Assembly (NCBI GenBank): GCA_003094555.1
Contig: NATW01000119.1
Span: 83,755-147,754, forward strand
Direction: 5' to 3'
Source of the DNA: a gamma proteobacterium symbiont of Ctena orbiculata
Lineage (GTDB): Bacteria > Pseudomonadota > Gammaproteobacteria > Chromatiales > Chromatiaceae
DNA length: 64,000 nucleotides
Shown: positions 47,669 to 55,989 of the stretch, piece by piece
Layout of the letters: each line of letters opens with the position of its first letter
Position numbering within the stretch: the stretch's first letter is position 1
Notes under the pieces: generated by a model
Seen by the model: the letters and a program-made list of their open reading frames with translations, nothing else
Database searches by the model: none
Told to the model about the DNA's origin: nothing
Translations under genes and position numbers: made by a program

Positions 47669-48361
47669 TCAGATCTCCGTCAGACTGCCTTCGAACACAA
47701 TTTCATTGCTCGGCTTCTGCTTCGGCAACTGATCCATCTGTTCTATAGAGACCTTGAAGCGATGCTGATCGCTTAGGGTGATCGGCAGATCCATCTGCAT
47801 ACTGCCGTCATGCGGCAACAGGCCCAAAGGGTGAAGATGACCCTGCTCGTCCTCCATCCACAACTGGCAGACCTTGCCCTTCGGTAGCGGGGTCGGCTCT
47901 ACAGCCTTCACTTTCAGATAGGGTTCGTGGTGCATGGCACTCACCAGCCAACCAGGCTTTGACTGATCGTTGAGGACCACCATTATACTATCCATATCCA
48001 CCGCCTGCTGACGGGTGGTCAATAGTGCCGCCCCCAGGACCAAAACCAAGCTGGCTGTGATCATGCCCAGATTGCGCCAGAAACTGAGATTGTTCCAAAA
48101 TCCGGTTGTGGCCTCGACTCTGGTTTCAGCCGGTTCTATTCGTTTCGAGATTTGATCCCATACGGCCTCTGGTGGTGTAACGGGTTCGATGCTATCCAAC
48201 ATCGGTGATAGGCGGCGGTGCCAGGCATCAACCTCGTCCTGCAGCTGTATATCCGTCTGCAGACGGCGTTCGAAATCGATACGCTCCTGACCTTGCAAAG
48301 TACCCAGTACATACTCTCCCGCAAGGACATTAAGCTCATTAAGTTCGTTCTCAGGCATCAT
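47669..48361 (-). CDS. Anti-sigma factor (RskA-like)
   Basis: Membrane anti-sigma factor of the anti-sigma-K type, 230 residues. The N-terminal cytoplasmic domain (ELNVLAGEYVLGTLQGQERIDFERRLQTDIQLQDEVDAWHRRLSPM) holds the sigma factor. One membrane segment lies near residues 95-117, followed by a periplasmic domain with LPKGKVCQLWMEDEQGHLHPLGLLP. I chose ATG 48361, 10 nt after GGAGG; TTG at 48367 and ATG at 48358 are alternatives. The start overlaps the sigma gene, so the two are co-translated. Confidence 0.9.
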   Translation of the reverse strand: MMPENELNELNVLAGEYVLGTLQGQERIDFERRLQTDIQLQDEVDAWHRRLSPMLDSIEPVTPPEAVWDQISKRIEPAETRVEATTGFWNNLSFWRNLGMITASLVLVLGAALLTTRQQAVDMDSIMVVLNDQSKPGWLVSAMHHEPYLKVKAVEPTPLPKGKVCQLWMEDEQGHLHPLGLLPHDGSMQMDLPITLSDQHRFKVSIEQMDQLPKQKPSNEIVFEGSLTEI

Positions 48362-48941
48362 GATCAAGACACCTCCTCAATTGATCCAGACCTCGACGTA
48401 TCCATGTCTTGATCGTACCCAGCGGTGTTTCTGTATAGGCCGCCAGTTCGTCGTGGGTCAGTCCCTTGAAATAGGCCAAAGCAATAACCTGTCGCTGCTG
48501 CTCTTTCAACGCTTGCAGACATTTCTCCAGACGCCTTCCATCATCGCTTTGACTAAGTCCATCCAGCGGCAGCGGATTGTCGTCGACCTGTTCCGGGAAA
48601 CCCTTGTCGTCGCTCTCTGTGATCTCCCGTTTACGCCTGCGCAGCAGATCCAAGGCTTGGTTTCTCGCTATCGCGGACATCCAGGTCAAGGGCGCTGCCA
48701 AATGCGAGCGATAGTTGCCCGCATTGTTCCAGACCTTGATGTAGGCGTCCTGCAAACAGTCTTGCGCCAAATCCTCTCTATTCAATATACGCAGCACAAC
48801 GCCATATAGTTTCGCCGAAGTGATGCTATATAGACGCGAAAATGCCTTGCGATCATTCAGGGCACAAGCGGCAAGCAATCCTTCGAGTTCCTGATTGCGT
48901 AAGCGTATGGCTTCCTGTGGATCGGTGTCTCCCTGCGCCAT
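48351..48941 (-). CDS. ECF sigma factor
   Basis: Extracytoplasmic-function sigma-70 factor, 196 residues from ATG 48941. Region 2 has AFSRLYSITSAKLYGVVLRIL, AQDCLQDAYIKVWNNAG and APLTWMSAIARNQALDLLRRRK. Region 4 has EKCLQALKEQQRQVIALAYFKGLTHDELAAYTETPLGTIKTWIRRGLDQLR. A longer in-frame reading from 49163 is rejected because it runs into the hydrolase gene and exceeds normal ECF length. Paired with the RskA-like anti-sigma factor downstream. The signal and regulon are unknown, and no promoter with an ECF look was identified. Confidence 0.93.
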   Translation of the reverse strand: MAQGDTDPQEAIRLRNQELEGLLAACALNDRKAFSRLYSITSAKLYGVVLRILNREDLAQDCLQDAYIKVWNNAGNYRSHLAAPLTWMSAIARNQALDLLRRRKREITESDDKGFPEQVDDNPLPLDGLSQSDDGRRLEKCLQALKEQQRQVIALAYFKGLTHDELAAYTETPLGTIKTWIRRGLDQLRRCLDHDA

Positions 48942-49114
48942 GAACCCCCCCAAGGGATGTAAACCAGCCACAAGATTACTGGCCTGGCGCCATGGCGGCA
49001 AGAGGAATAAACACTCCTCTTGCCTGCTCCGTGTTATTGACACCCCTGCACTCAGTTGAAACAGATTATCCAAATCTGTCTGACAATGGGCGGTTAAACT
49101 GTACACAGATCCAC

Positions 49115-50875
49115 CTATTCCTCTCCCTCCGGCTCTCCCATATAACCGGAAAACTTCAGACACTGTTTGCCATTGACCTCAACTATCTGCACCGTCTCTC
49201 CACCGCCGCGACCAAATCCCTGTACCACCGCCTCTGTCGGAGATACGGGTTGCAATGGCACTCTGATCAGGTTGTCACTCAGATGGGGTGCGCGATAGTG
49301 GAGACAGAGCACACCATCCTGATCACTCAATTTAAGATCCTGAATCGAGAACTCTCCATCCGGATTGATGGTGCGATAGCTGCCTAATCGTTTTCTCCAT
49401 ACCGATTCCCATTGATCGGTTTCGACCCTGTTGCCCAACAAGATCTCATTACCGTTCCGATCCGCCACCAGCACATCCATGCCATTGATCTCACGTTCAT
49501 GTAATCGCAGATCGCCCAACACACGGTAACCATCCGGCAATTGCCTGATACTCTCCGGCGTAAGCCCCAAACTGCCGTCCTCGAAGCGCACCAGATCGAG
49601 AATGCGTTCGATAATACAGGCACACAGCCTTGGTTGTTCGGCATCGACCATTAACAGCCCCAGGTCGGTTGCGTAGGCACCCTGAGGAGTGTCATAGCTG
49701 GCAGGACGGTGATGGGCAATCCGGCGCCGCGACTGTTCGGGAAGTACACCGCGTGTAGAGGCCGCCAATACTATAATGGCTGCCGCCAACTCCTTTGCGA
49801 CCCGATTGCTATCGGCACCATTGGCCAATACAGCAATACCCAAGCCATGTTCCGGCAACAACATCATTTCAGCACCGAACAACAGGGTAGTGCCACCATG
49901 ACGGACACGCTTTCCAACCACAGGATGATGATCGATAAACCAGCCGAACCCCGGTGATACACCCAATGAAACCTGGTCGGCCACCGTCTGTGGCTGAAAC
50001 ATCTGCTTTAACAACGAATCCGGCAGACCGGGGATATGGGATCCAAGCAGGGCGGTCATCAGCAACCCAAGATCCTCTCCAGTGGTATAGAGGCCCAGTG
50101 CCGGAGTATCTCTAAGGGGTGGTTGAGGCCTGCTGCTGCCGTCCAGGTGTCCTTCGGATAGTCTGGCCTTCAACTCCGCTGAAAGCTCAAAACCACTGCT
50201 ATGCATACCCAGCGGGGTAAACAGGGCGCGCTGGATGAAGTCTGCATAGCGCTGGCCTGAACGCTCCTGTATCAAGTGTCCCAACAGGTCATAACCGATA
50301 TTCGAATAGCTATAGATCCTGTCCGGGTCGTAGGCGGCATACTCTTCATGCAGCAGGGTCGTCACTTGGGTAAAGGGCGTGTCCGTGTACATCCCTTTGC
50401 GCAGGTCGCTGGGGAGTCCACTGCGATGGCACAGCAGTTGCCGGGGTGTCAGGGGTGTTGAATCTTGCTGGTGATGACGTATGGAAAAACCTGACAGCTG
50501 ATCCTGCAACGCAAGATCCAGGTCGATCTTGTCCTCTGCAACAAGTTGCAGCACAGCAATCGCAGTGACAGGCTTGGTTAGTGACCCAACCCTGAACAGG
50601 GTATCGATATCGACCCCTGCTCCGGTATGGCTGTTAGCAACACCGAACCCTTCAAGCCAAACCGGGCCTTGCCCGTCGACCAGAGCAATACTCAATCCCG
50701 GTACTATCTCTTCCTCCAACAACCGGGATATCAATTTCATCGACTCACTCCGCACTGCCGCCATATCGCCCTGGGGGAGGAGCCGGTTCTGTTCGGCCTG
50801 ATGATCAAGGGTGGCGCAGGATGTGAGCACCAGCAATATCAGTAGTGCTGGAAATGGCAGGAGTATTGGCGGCAC
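49115..50875 (-). CDS. Serine-hydrolase lipoprotein (class C beta-lactamase family)
   Basis: Predicted lipoprotein, 586 residues, lipobox LTSC with Cys20. The beta-lactamase/transpeptidase-like domain occupies about 45-380. Nucleophile motif SLTK (S98, K101), YSN in IYSYSNIGYDLLGHLI, and HGG in VRHGGTTLLFGAEM in place of KTG, all usual for the PF00144 esterase/peptidase group. The C-terminal 200 residues are beta-rich and not assigned. It is likely attached in the envelope, acting on peptidoglycan peptides or ester substrates rather than antibiotics. It lies upstream of the ECF pair on the same strand with a 173-nt gap; co-regulation is possible. Confidence 0.9.
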   Translation of the reverse strand: MPPILLPFPALLILLVLTSCATLDHQAEQNRLLPQGDMAAVRSESMKLISRLLEEEIVPGLSIALVDGQGPVWLEGFGVANSHTGAGVDIDTLFRVGSLTKPVTAIAVLQLVAEDKIDLDLALQDQLSGFSIRHHQQDSTPLTPRQLLCHRSGLPSDLRKGMYTDTPFTQVTTLLHEEYAAYDPDRIYSYSNIGYDLLGHLIQERSGQRYADFIQRALFTPLGMHSSGFELSAELKARLSEGHLDGSSRPQPPLRDTPALGLYTTGEDLGLLMTALLGSHIPGLPDSLLKQMFQPQTVADQVSLGVSPGFGWFIDHHPVVGKRVRHGGTTLLFGAEMMLLPEHGLGIAVLANGADSNRVAKELAAAIIVLAASTRGVLPEQSRRRIAHHRPASYDTPQGAYATDLGLLMVDAEQPRLCACIIERILDLVRFEDGSLGLTPESIRQLPDGYRVLGDLRLHEREINGMDVLVADRNGNEILLGNRVETDQWESVWRKRLGSYRTINPDGEFSIQDLKLSDQDGVLCLHYRAPHLSDNLIRVPLQPVSPTEAVVQGFGRGGGETVQIVEVNGKQCLKFSGYMGEPEGEE

Positions 50876-51197
50876 AGATCACCTCAATCTGAGTCAAATA
50901 TGGACCAAGCAACCCAATCGACTGAGCCTTATCCCTTATGGCGAGTTAGTCGCACCTATACAACCTTTACGTCAGTTATTGGAAATTGGATTCAATTCAT
51001 AGAGGTAAATTCAACAATTTGCTGTTGAACCGGCGTTTAGATCTTTTGTTGCCCCTTTGTCACTAGTCTGATTTCTCTCATTTAAGCTAGTATTTATCTA
51101 TTATTTCAACTAGTTAAATCTGTAGGAAAATTTCAGTGATCCCACCAGGGACCAGGCTTTGGGCGGGGCAGTGGGCCCCGCTCAAAGGAACTACTCA
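50876..51197. other. 322-nt intergenic region with a GC hairpin
   Basis: No gene is seen. The centre (51050-51140) is AT-rich. At 51163-51181 GCGGGGC pairs with GCCCCGC around AGTGG, just past the stop of the small exported gene on the minus strand. There is no T-run, so it is an uncertain terminator; it may be a diverged copy of the GGTGGGGC palindrome family. Confidence 0.5.
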
Positions 51198-51482
51198 CTA
51201 CCAATCTACCTGTGCACCAACATCGATCAGGCTGCTTGCATATGCATCGCCGAACCCAGGCTGTTCCTTGTGGACGCCTTTTGAGAAACCTTCCGAGTAG
51301 AGGAAGGAGCTCCCATACTGATCACCAATACCGGGTTGCATGGCCGTCGGCAGTATGTTCGAGCTAGACAGTCCGATATAGCTGTCGTGACTGTTGCCGA
51401 TGACCCCGTACAGATCGTCATATGAGGTGGCGTAGAGGTTGCCGGACAAAATCATGGCTGCGGTTGCTAATAGAATTTTCAT
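51198..51482 (-). CDS. Small exported protein of unknown function
   Basis: A 94-residue protein with a clean signal peptide (MKILLATAAMILSGNLYA, cleavage before TSYDD). The mature part, about 76 residues, has repeated glycine-serine-tyrosine patterns: SYDDLYGVIGNSHDSYIGLSS, QPGIGDQYGSSFLYSEGF and QPGFGDAYASSLIDVG. The GIGDQYGSS and GFGDAYASS units look like an internal duplication. No family is recognised. ATG 51482 has GAGGA 8 nt upstream; the longer frame to 51536 is rejected. That ribosome-binding site lies in the right arm of a leader hairpin (51492-51550). Secreted or periplasmic; role unknown. Confidence 0.75.
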   Translation of the reverse strand: MKILLATAAMILSGNLYATSYDDLYGVIGNSHDSYIGLSSSNILPTAMQPGIGDQYGSSFLYSEGFSKGVHKEQPGFGDAYASSLIDVGAQVDW

Positions 51483-51491
51483 TGTAATATT

Positions 51492-51550
51492 CCTCGTATA
51501 GTCAAGTTGTTGGAAAGTGTAATTTGCTGCTTTCAAACATCTATACGAGG
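51492..51550 (-). promoter_or_regulatory. Leader hairpin covering the ribosome-binding site of the small exported gene
   Basis: CCTCGTATAG (minus-strand reading of 51541-51550) pairs exactly with CTATACGAGG (minus-strand reading of 51492-51501), 39 nt apart. The right arm contains GAGG of the ribosome-binding site of the gene starting at 51482. Folding would block translation. A small inner stem (GAAAG/CTTTC) is possible. A switch responding to temperature, a protein or an RNA is inference. Confidence 0.55.
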
Positions 51551-51736
51551 CGTATCCAGGATCGGATTCAATTACCCGACAAGATTGGTCTGTTTTCGCT
51601 TCAGCGCCCTGTGTCGCCCCTTGCAGATCCTTCCCGAAAATTATTCATGCAACGGTCATAATTTTGCAATATAAGCATGCCATTCTTGAGTCGTTGGCAG
51701 ACTTAGGGTAACTATACCCTCTGCGGGGGAAAGACC

Positions 51737-51973
51737 ATGCGCAGCGACACACACACCTTGAGACCCTTTAAGAATCCCACCTATATCGATTACCTGGTTG
51801 GTTGGAAATATCTCTTCGACAGGCACTACAGAGCACATGTCCACAACCGCTGGTCCGATCAGCCCTGGTTTATCTCCGGGACAGAGATGCTCGTAGGCAT
51901 GGGCAGCATCCTGATCTCGAGCAGTCTCGGCGGGATACTGATGTTCATCGTCTGGGATTATTGGCTGAAATAG
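51737..51973 (+). CDS. Small membrane protein of unknown function
   Basis: A 78-residue protein: polar, aromatic-rich N-terminal half (NPTYIDYLVGWKYLFDRHYRAHVHNRWSDQPWFISGTEM), then one membrane segment (about 50-75, VGMGSILISSSLGGILMFIVWDYW). GGGGA lies 6 nt before ATG and a strong terminator follows at 52015. These signals make it a likely real gene despite its size. No family is recognised. Confidence 0.6.
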   Translation: MRSDTHTLRPFKNPTYIDYLVGWKYLFDRHYRAHVHNRWSDQPWFISGTEMLVGMGSILISSSLGGILMFIVWDYWLK

Positions 51974-52014
51974 GGATAGAAGAGGATTCTGGCTTAGGAC
52001 TTAATCATCGAGCA

Positions 52015-52047
52015 TAAAAAAAGGGGCCTGATCGGCCCCTTTTTTAT
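52015..52047. terminator. Bidirectional intrinsic terminator
   Basis: AAGGGGCC (52021-52028) pairs with GGCCCCTT (52034-52041) around TGATC, with an A-run before and T-run after. It ends both pnp (minus) and the small membrane gene (plus). Confidence 0.9.
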
Positions 52048-52060
52048 TGCCTGGTACGGA

Positions 52061-54154
52061 TCAGGCCTCTTCAACCGCCTTCATGCTGAGACGAATACGG
52101 CCCTGTTTATCCACCTCGAGCACCTTGACCTTCACCATATCCCCCTCGGAGAGCTTGTCGCTAACCTTCTCCACACGTTCGTTGGAGATCTGTGAGATAT
52201 GGACCAGCCCATCCTTGCCGGGCAGGATGGTGACGAAGGCACCGAAATCCATCAACTTGGCTACCTTGCCCTCATAGATGGTACCGACCTCCACATCGGC
52301 AGTGATCAGTTCCACACGCTTGCGCGCCTCCTCACCGGCGGATTTATCCACCGAGAAGATCTTGACCACACCGTCATCGGTGATATCCACAGTGGCGCCC
52401 GTCTCTTCGGTAATGGAGCGGATGGTCACGCCACCCTTGCCGATGACATCGCGAATCTTGTCCGGGTTGATCTTGAACTCAATAATGCGCGGGGCATGCT
52501 CAGACATCTCGTCACGATGGGCGTTGATGACGCTGTTCATCTCGCCAAGGATGTGCAGACGTCCCTCTTTGGCCTGATCCAGGGCGATCTCCATGATCTC
52601 CTTGGTGATACCGTTGATCTTGATATCCATCTGCAGGGCATTGATACCATCCTCGGTACCGGCCACTTTGAAGTCCATATCGCCCAGGTGATCCTCGTCA
52701 CCCATGATGTCGGTCAATACCGCGAACTTGTCTCCCTCTTTGATCAGACCCATGGCCACGCCGGCCACAGGCGCCTTGATCGGCACACCCGCATCCATCA
52801 GTGCCAGGCTGGTGCCGCACACGGAAGCCATGGAGGAGGAGCCGTTGGACTCCGTGATCTCCGAGACCACGCGAATCGCGTAGGGGAAATCGCCGATGGT
52901 CGGCATACAGGCAAGCACACCGCGTTTGGCCAGACGGCCGTGACCGATTTCACGTCGCTTCGGACTCCCCACGCGCCCTGTCTCACCCACACAGAATGGG
53001 GGAAAGTTATAGTGCAGCATGAAGTGCTCGCGACGGGAGCCTTCCAGTGCATCGATGATCTGGGAATCGCGCTCCGTGCCCAAGGTGGTGATCACCAGGG
53101 CCTGGGTCTCGCCACGGGTGAACAGGGCGGAGCCGTGGGTTCTTGGCAAAACACCGGTACGCACCGCGATAGGACGAACCGTACGTGTGTCACGCCCATC
53201 GATACGGGGTTCCCCATCCAGGACACGGCCCCGGACAAGGCGCTTTTTCAGCTTCTCGAGGGCCCCTTTGACATCGTCGGCACTCCAGCGTGGCTCCGCC
53301 TCATCTTCCGGGCAGAGCTTCGCCACCGTCGCCGCCACGACTTCGTCGATGGCCCCATAGCGATCAAGCTTGTCGGCAATGCGATAGGCATCTCCGATGC
53401 CCTGGGCGGCCTCAGCCTCGACCGCTGCGGTAAGATCCGCATCCTGTTCCGGCGCTGCAAACTCGGCTGCCGGCTTGTTGACCTCGGCTGCCAGCTCTTT
53501 GATCGCCTGGATGACCACCTGAAACTTTTCATGACCGAACAATACCGCACCCAGCATGACCTCTTCCGAGAGCTGATTCGCCTCGGATTCAACCATCAAT
53601 ACCGCCTCTTCCGTACCCGCGACAATCAGGTCCAGATCGGAATCGGGATTGATGCCGGTGGTGGCGGCATTCAGAATGTACTCGCCATCCTTATAGCCGA
53701 CACGGGCAGCGCCCACCGGACCCTGAAAGGGCAGACCGGAGATCGCCAGGGCTGCGGAAGTACCGATCAGTGAGGGTATCTCGGGATCTACCGCCGGGTT
53801 CAGGGACATCACAGTGATAATGACCTGGACCTCGCTGGTAAACCCTTTTGGGAACAGCGGGCGAATCGGGCGATCGATGAGTCTTGCGGTGAGAATCTCC
53901 TTTTCGCTCGGACGACCTTCACGGCGAAAAAAACCGCCGGGGATCATGCCGGCGGCGTAGGTCTTCTCTTGATAGTCCACGGTCAATGGAAAAAAGTCCC
54001 GCGGGATTTTGCTCTGCGCTTCAACCACGGTTACCTGGACCACGGTGTCATCCACGTTGACCATGACTGCGCCATCGGCCTGCCTTGCTATCTCACCGGT
54101 TTCGATGGAGACCTTATTGTCTCCCCATTGAAATTCTTTTTTAATTAATGTCAC
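52061..54154 (-). CDS. pnp: Polyribonucleotide nucleotidyltransferase
   Basis: 3'-5' phosphorolytic exoribonuclease, core of the RNA degradosome, 697 residues. First RNase PH domain with [31 protein letters not shown], second with [14 protein letters not shown] and the [18 protein letters not shown] active region. A KH domain ([20 protein letters not shown]) and an S1 domain ([32 protein letters not shown]) follow. Last gene of the rimP-nusA-infB-rbfA-truB-rpsO-pnp set, 36 bp after rpsO. A long open frame on the opposite strand (52199-53773) is a shadow. Confidence 0.98.
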   Translation of the reverse strand: MTLIKKEFQWGDNKVSIETGEIARQADGAVMVNVDDTVVQVTVVEAQSKIPRDFFPLTVDYQEKTYAAGMIPGGFFRREGRPSEKEILTARLIDRPIRPLFPKGFTSEVQVIITVMSLNPAVDPEIPSLIGTSAALAISGLPFQGPVGAARVGYKDGEYILNAATTGINPDSDLDLIVAGTEEAVLMVESEANQLSEEVMLGAVLFGHEKFQVVIQAIKELAAEVNKPAAEFAAPEQDADLTAAVEAEAAQGIGDAYRIADKLDRYGAIDEVVAATVAKLCPEDEAEPRWSADDVKGALEKLKKRLVRGRVLDGEPRIDGRDTRTVRPIAVRTGVLPRTHGSALFTRGETQALVITTLGTERDSQIIDALEGSRREHFMLHYNFPPFCVGETGRVGSPKRREIGHGRLAKRGVLACMPTIGDFPYAIRVVSEITESNGSSSMASVCGTSLALMDAGVPIKAPVAGVAMGLIKEGDKFAVLTDIMGDEDHLGDMDFKVAGTEDGINALQMDIKINGITKEIMEIALDQAKEGRLHILGEMNSVINAHRDEMSEHAPRIIEFKINPDKIRDVIGKGGVTIRSITEETGATVDITDDGVVKIFSVDKSAGEEARKRVELITADVEVGTIYEGKVAKLMDFGAFVTILPGKDGLVHISQISNERVEKVSDKLSEGDMVKVKVLEVDKQGRIRLSMKAVEEA

Positions 54155-54190
54155 TTTGGAATCCTTGGATAATTGAAGTTGCAGGACGGA

Positions 54191-54460
54191 TTAGCGACGC
54201 AGACCAAGACTGCTGATCAGCTCTTTGTAACGCTCTTGGTCCTCACTTTTCAGATAGTCCAAAAGCTTGCGACGGGAGTTAACGAGACGCACCAGACCTT
54301 GACGGGAGTGGTGATCCTGTTTGTGTTCTTTGAAGTGCTCTGTGAGCTGAGTAATGCGGCTGGTCATCAGGGCGACCTGTACTTCCGGGGAGCCTGTATC
54401 TCCAGGGGCCCGTTGGTAGGCTTCGATGACTGATTTCTTTTCTGCTGCACTCATTGACAT
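54191..54460 (-). CDS. rpsO: 30S ribosomal protein S15
   Basis: Primary 16S rRNA-binding protein of the small-subunit platform, 89 residues, the same size as in E. coli. It contains [44 protein letters not shown] and the terminal LGLRR. ATG 54460 has GAGGAG 7 nt upstream; the longer frame to 54505 is rejected. It has its own likely promoter at 54587-54615 and a leader of about 120 nt with a hairpin at its 5' end. S15 usually represses its own translation by binding the leader. Confidence 0.97.
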   Translation of the reverse strand: MSMSAAEKKSVIEAYQRAPGDTGSPEVQVALMTSRITQLTEHFKEHKQDHHSRQGLVRLVNSRRKLLDYLKSEDQERYKELISSLGLRR

Positions 54461-54557
54461 GACGTTTCTCCTCTTGGTTACGTCGATGAAACTGGCCCTG
54501 TTCAAGGCCTACCCGACAATGAGTTCAGGCAAGGCCGGACCGGTGTAAAAATCGTTT

Positions 54558-54578
54558 TTTCCAGGCTGTGCCTGGAAA
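54558..54578 (-). promoter_or_regulatory. Perfect 9-bp hairpin at the 5' end of the rpsO leader
   Basis: TTTCCAGGC and GCCTGGAAA pair around a 3-nt loop. The stem lies just downstream of the predicted start of transcription. It may protect the 5' end or belong to S15 control. It has no T-run directly after it on the minus strand. Confidence 0.5.
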
Positions 54579-54586
54579 GATCGCGT

Positions 54587-54615
54587 AGTATGCGCGTTCT
54601 AGGCCGCCACAGCAA
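54587..54615 (-). promoter_or_regulatory. Candidate rpsO promoter
   Basis: On the minus strand TTGCTG (54610-54615) is followed after exactly 17 nt by CATACT (54587-54592), then a GC-rich stretch (ACGCG). This is a plausible sigma70 promoter with a GC-rich discriminator as in stringently controlled genes. Confidence 0.45.
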
Positions 54616-54654
54616 CCCAATATCCACTGTTTGTGAAGCGTTTCTTTCTGCAAT

Positions 54655-55578
54655 TCAATTTGTTACCTGCATGAGCCTTTTCGGCGCCACGCGGCCATCA
54701 TCGAGAATCTGGCCAACACCGAGAAAATCGGTCTGATTGGTATAGAGACGCACCCAACCACTGGTGGGGGCATTCGGGACCAGGATCGGTTGGCCCTGTT
54801 TCATGTAAAAGGTGGCATCCGCGGACAGCTCCACCTGGGGCCACTCGGCCAATGCGCTCTCCAAGGGCAGCAGCCAATCGTCCATCTCCTGAAACAGCTT
54901 GTCGGAGAAGGCCTGCCGCACCTCATCCAGGGTCACCATCGACTGATCGTCGTAGGGCCCAACCCCGGTACGCCGCAGACCACTGACATAGGCGCCGCAA
55001 CCCAGCTGTTTACCGATATCCTCGGCGAGGGTACGTACATAGGTACCCTTAGAACAGTGCACATCCATCTCAAACTCGGGCAGGGAGAAATCAAGCAACT
55101 GCAATGCGTGGATATTGATGGCACGGGGTTCGCGCTCGACCTCCAGCCCTTTACGCGCCAGCTTGTAGAGTCGTTCGCCCTGATGCTTGATGGCGGAGTA
55201 CATGGGCGGCAGCTGTTGCTGCTCTCCCAGAAAGTCAGTCAGGGTATCCCGCAACATCGCTTCCGTGACACCACTCGGATCGGCCTGTTCCAACACCTCA
55301 CCTTCGGCATCGGCGGTGGTCCTGGTCTCTCCCAGCTTGACTCTCACCCGGTAGTGCTTATCCGCATCCAGCAGAAACGCAGAGAGCTTTGTGGCCTCGC
55401 CAAAGCAGATCGGCAACAGACCGGTGGCGAGTGGATCGAGGCTGCCCGTATGTCCGGCCTTTGCGGCCTTATACAGAAACTTCACCTCCTGCAAGGCCTT
55501 GTTCGATGTCATACCTGCAGGTTTGTCGAGCAGCAATACACCACTGATATTGCGCCCTCTGTTGCGACGACGTCCCAT
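54655..55578 (-). CDS. truB: tRNA pseudouridine-55 synthase
   Basis: Makes pseudouridine at position 55 of tRNA, 307 residues. GVLLLDKPAGMTSNKALQEVK at the start, then the catalytic-aspartate motif HTGSLDPLATGLLPICFGEATK, the YSAIKHQGERLYKLARKG motif, and CSKGTYVRTLAEDIGKQLGCGAYVSGLRRT. The C-terminal PUA-like region contains VRLYTNQTDFLGVGQILDDGRVAPKRLM. It lies 37 bp after rbfA and before the rpsO promoter gap. Confidence 0.97.
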   Translation of the reverse strand: MGRRRNRGRNISGVLLLDKPAGMTSNKALQEVKFLYKAAKAGHTGSLDPLATGLLPICFGEATKLSAFLLDADKHYRVRVKLGETRTTADAEGEVLEQADPSGVTEAMLRDTLTDFLGEQQQLPPMYSAIKHQGERLYKLARKGLEVEREPRAINIHALQLLDFSLPEFEMDVHCSKGTYVRTLAEDIGKQLGCGAYVSGLRRTGVGPYDDQSMVTLDEVRQAFSDKLFQEMDDWLLPLESALAEWPQVELSADATFYMKQGQPILVPNAPTSGWVRLYTNQTDFLGVGQILDDGRVAPKRLMQVTN

Positions 55579-55615
55579 ACATTTACTCTAATTATCGCTA
55601 ATTCGTGAGATAGGA

Positions 55616-55984
55616 TTAATCCAGGTCGGTGTGGTTTTCCTTCACCGCTTGATCAATCAATGTGGATAGATGTTCCCCCTGTTCCACAGAGGTATCGTAG
55701 ACAAAACTCAACTTCGGTATCGAACGCAATTTCATGTGCTGACCCAACAACCAGCGCAGATGACCGGCCATTTGGTTCAGGTGTTCGACGCTCTCTTTCT
55801 GAGTAAGCGACGCAGACATGGTGGTGAAGAATATCTTCGCCTGGGAGAGATCCCGAACCACCCGGGCTTCCTGGACAGTAACCAGTCCCAGAGCCGGGTC
55901 CTTGACCTCTTGCCTGATCAGCCCCGCCAACTCCCGCTGCAGTTCCGCACCAATACGGTCTGTTCGTTTAAAATCACGCGGCAT
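55616..55984 (-). CDS. rbfA: Ribosome-binding factor A
   Basis: Small-subunit maturation factor with a KH-like fold, 122 residues. It begins MPRDFKRTDRIGAELQRELAGLIRQEVKDPALGLVTV, then the family signature VRDLSQAKIFFTTM, and HLRWLLGQHMKLRSIPKLSFVYDTSVEQGEHLSTLID. Six bp after infB and 37 bp before truB, so it is co-transcribed. Confidence 0.97.
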   Translation of the reverse strand: MPRDFKRTDRIGAELQRELAGLIRQEVKDPALGLVTVQEARVVRDLSQAKIFFTTMSASLTQKESVEHLNQMAGHLRWLLGQHMKLRSIPKLSFVYDTSVEQGEHLSTLIDQAVKENHTDLD

Positions 55985-55989
55985 AGTAA

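Noticed and set aside
47492..47776. 94-codon open frame on the plus strand
   Set aside because: Its end runs antisense into the anti-sigma gene and the translation looks random. The 240-nt gap seems empty.
48942..49163. N-terminal extension of the ECF sigma factor
   Set aside because: It would overlap the hydrolase gene and add 74 residues not found in ECF factors; ATG 48941 gives a normal length.
52199..53773. 524-codon open frame on the plus strand
   Set aside because: Antisense to pnp; composition (His, Gly, Asp rich) is that of a shadow frame and it has no recognisable domain.
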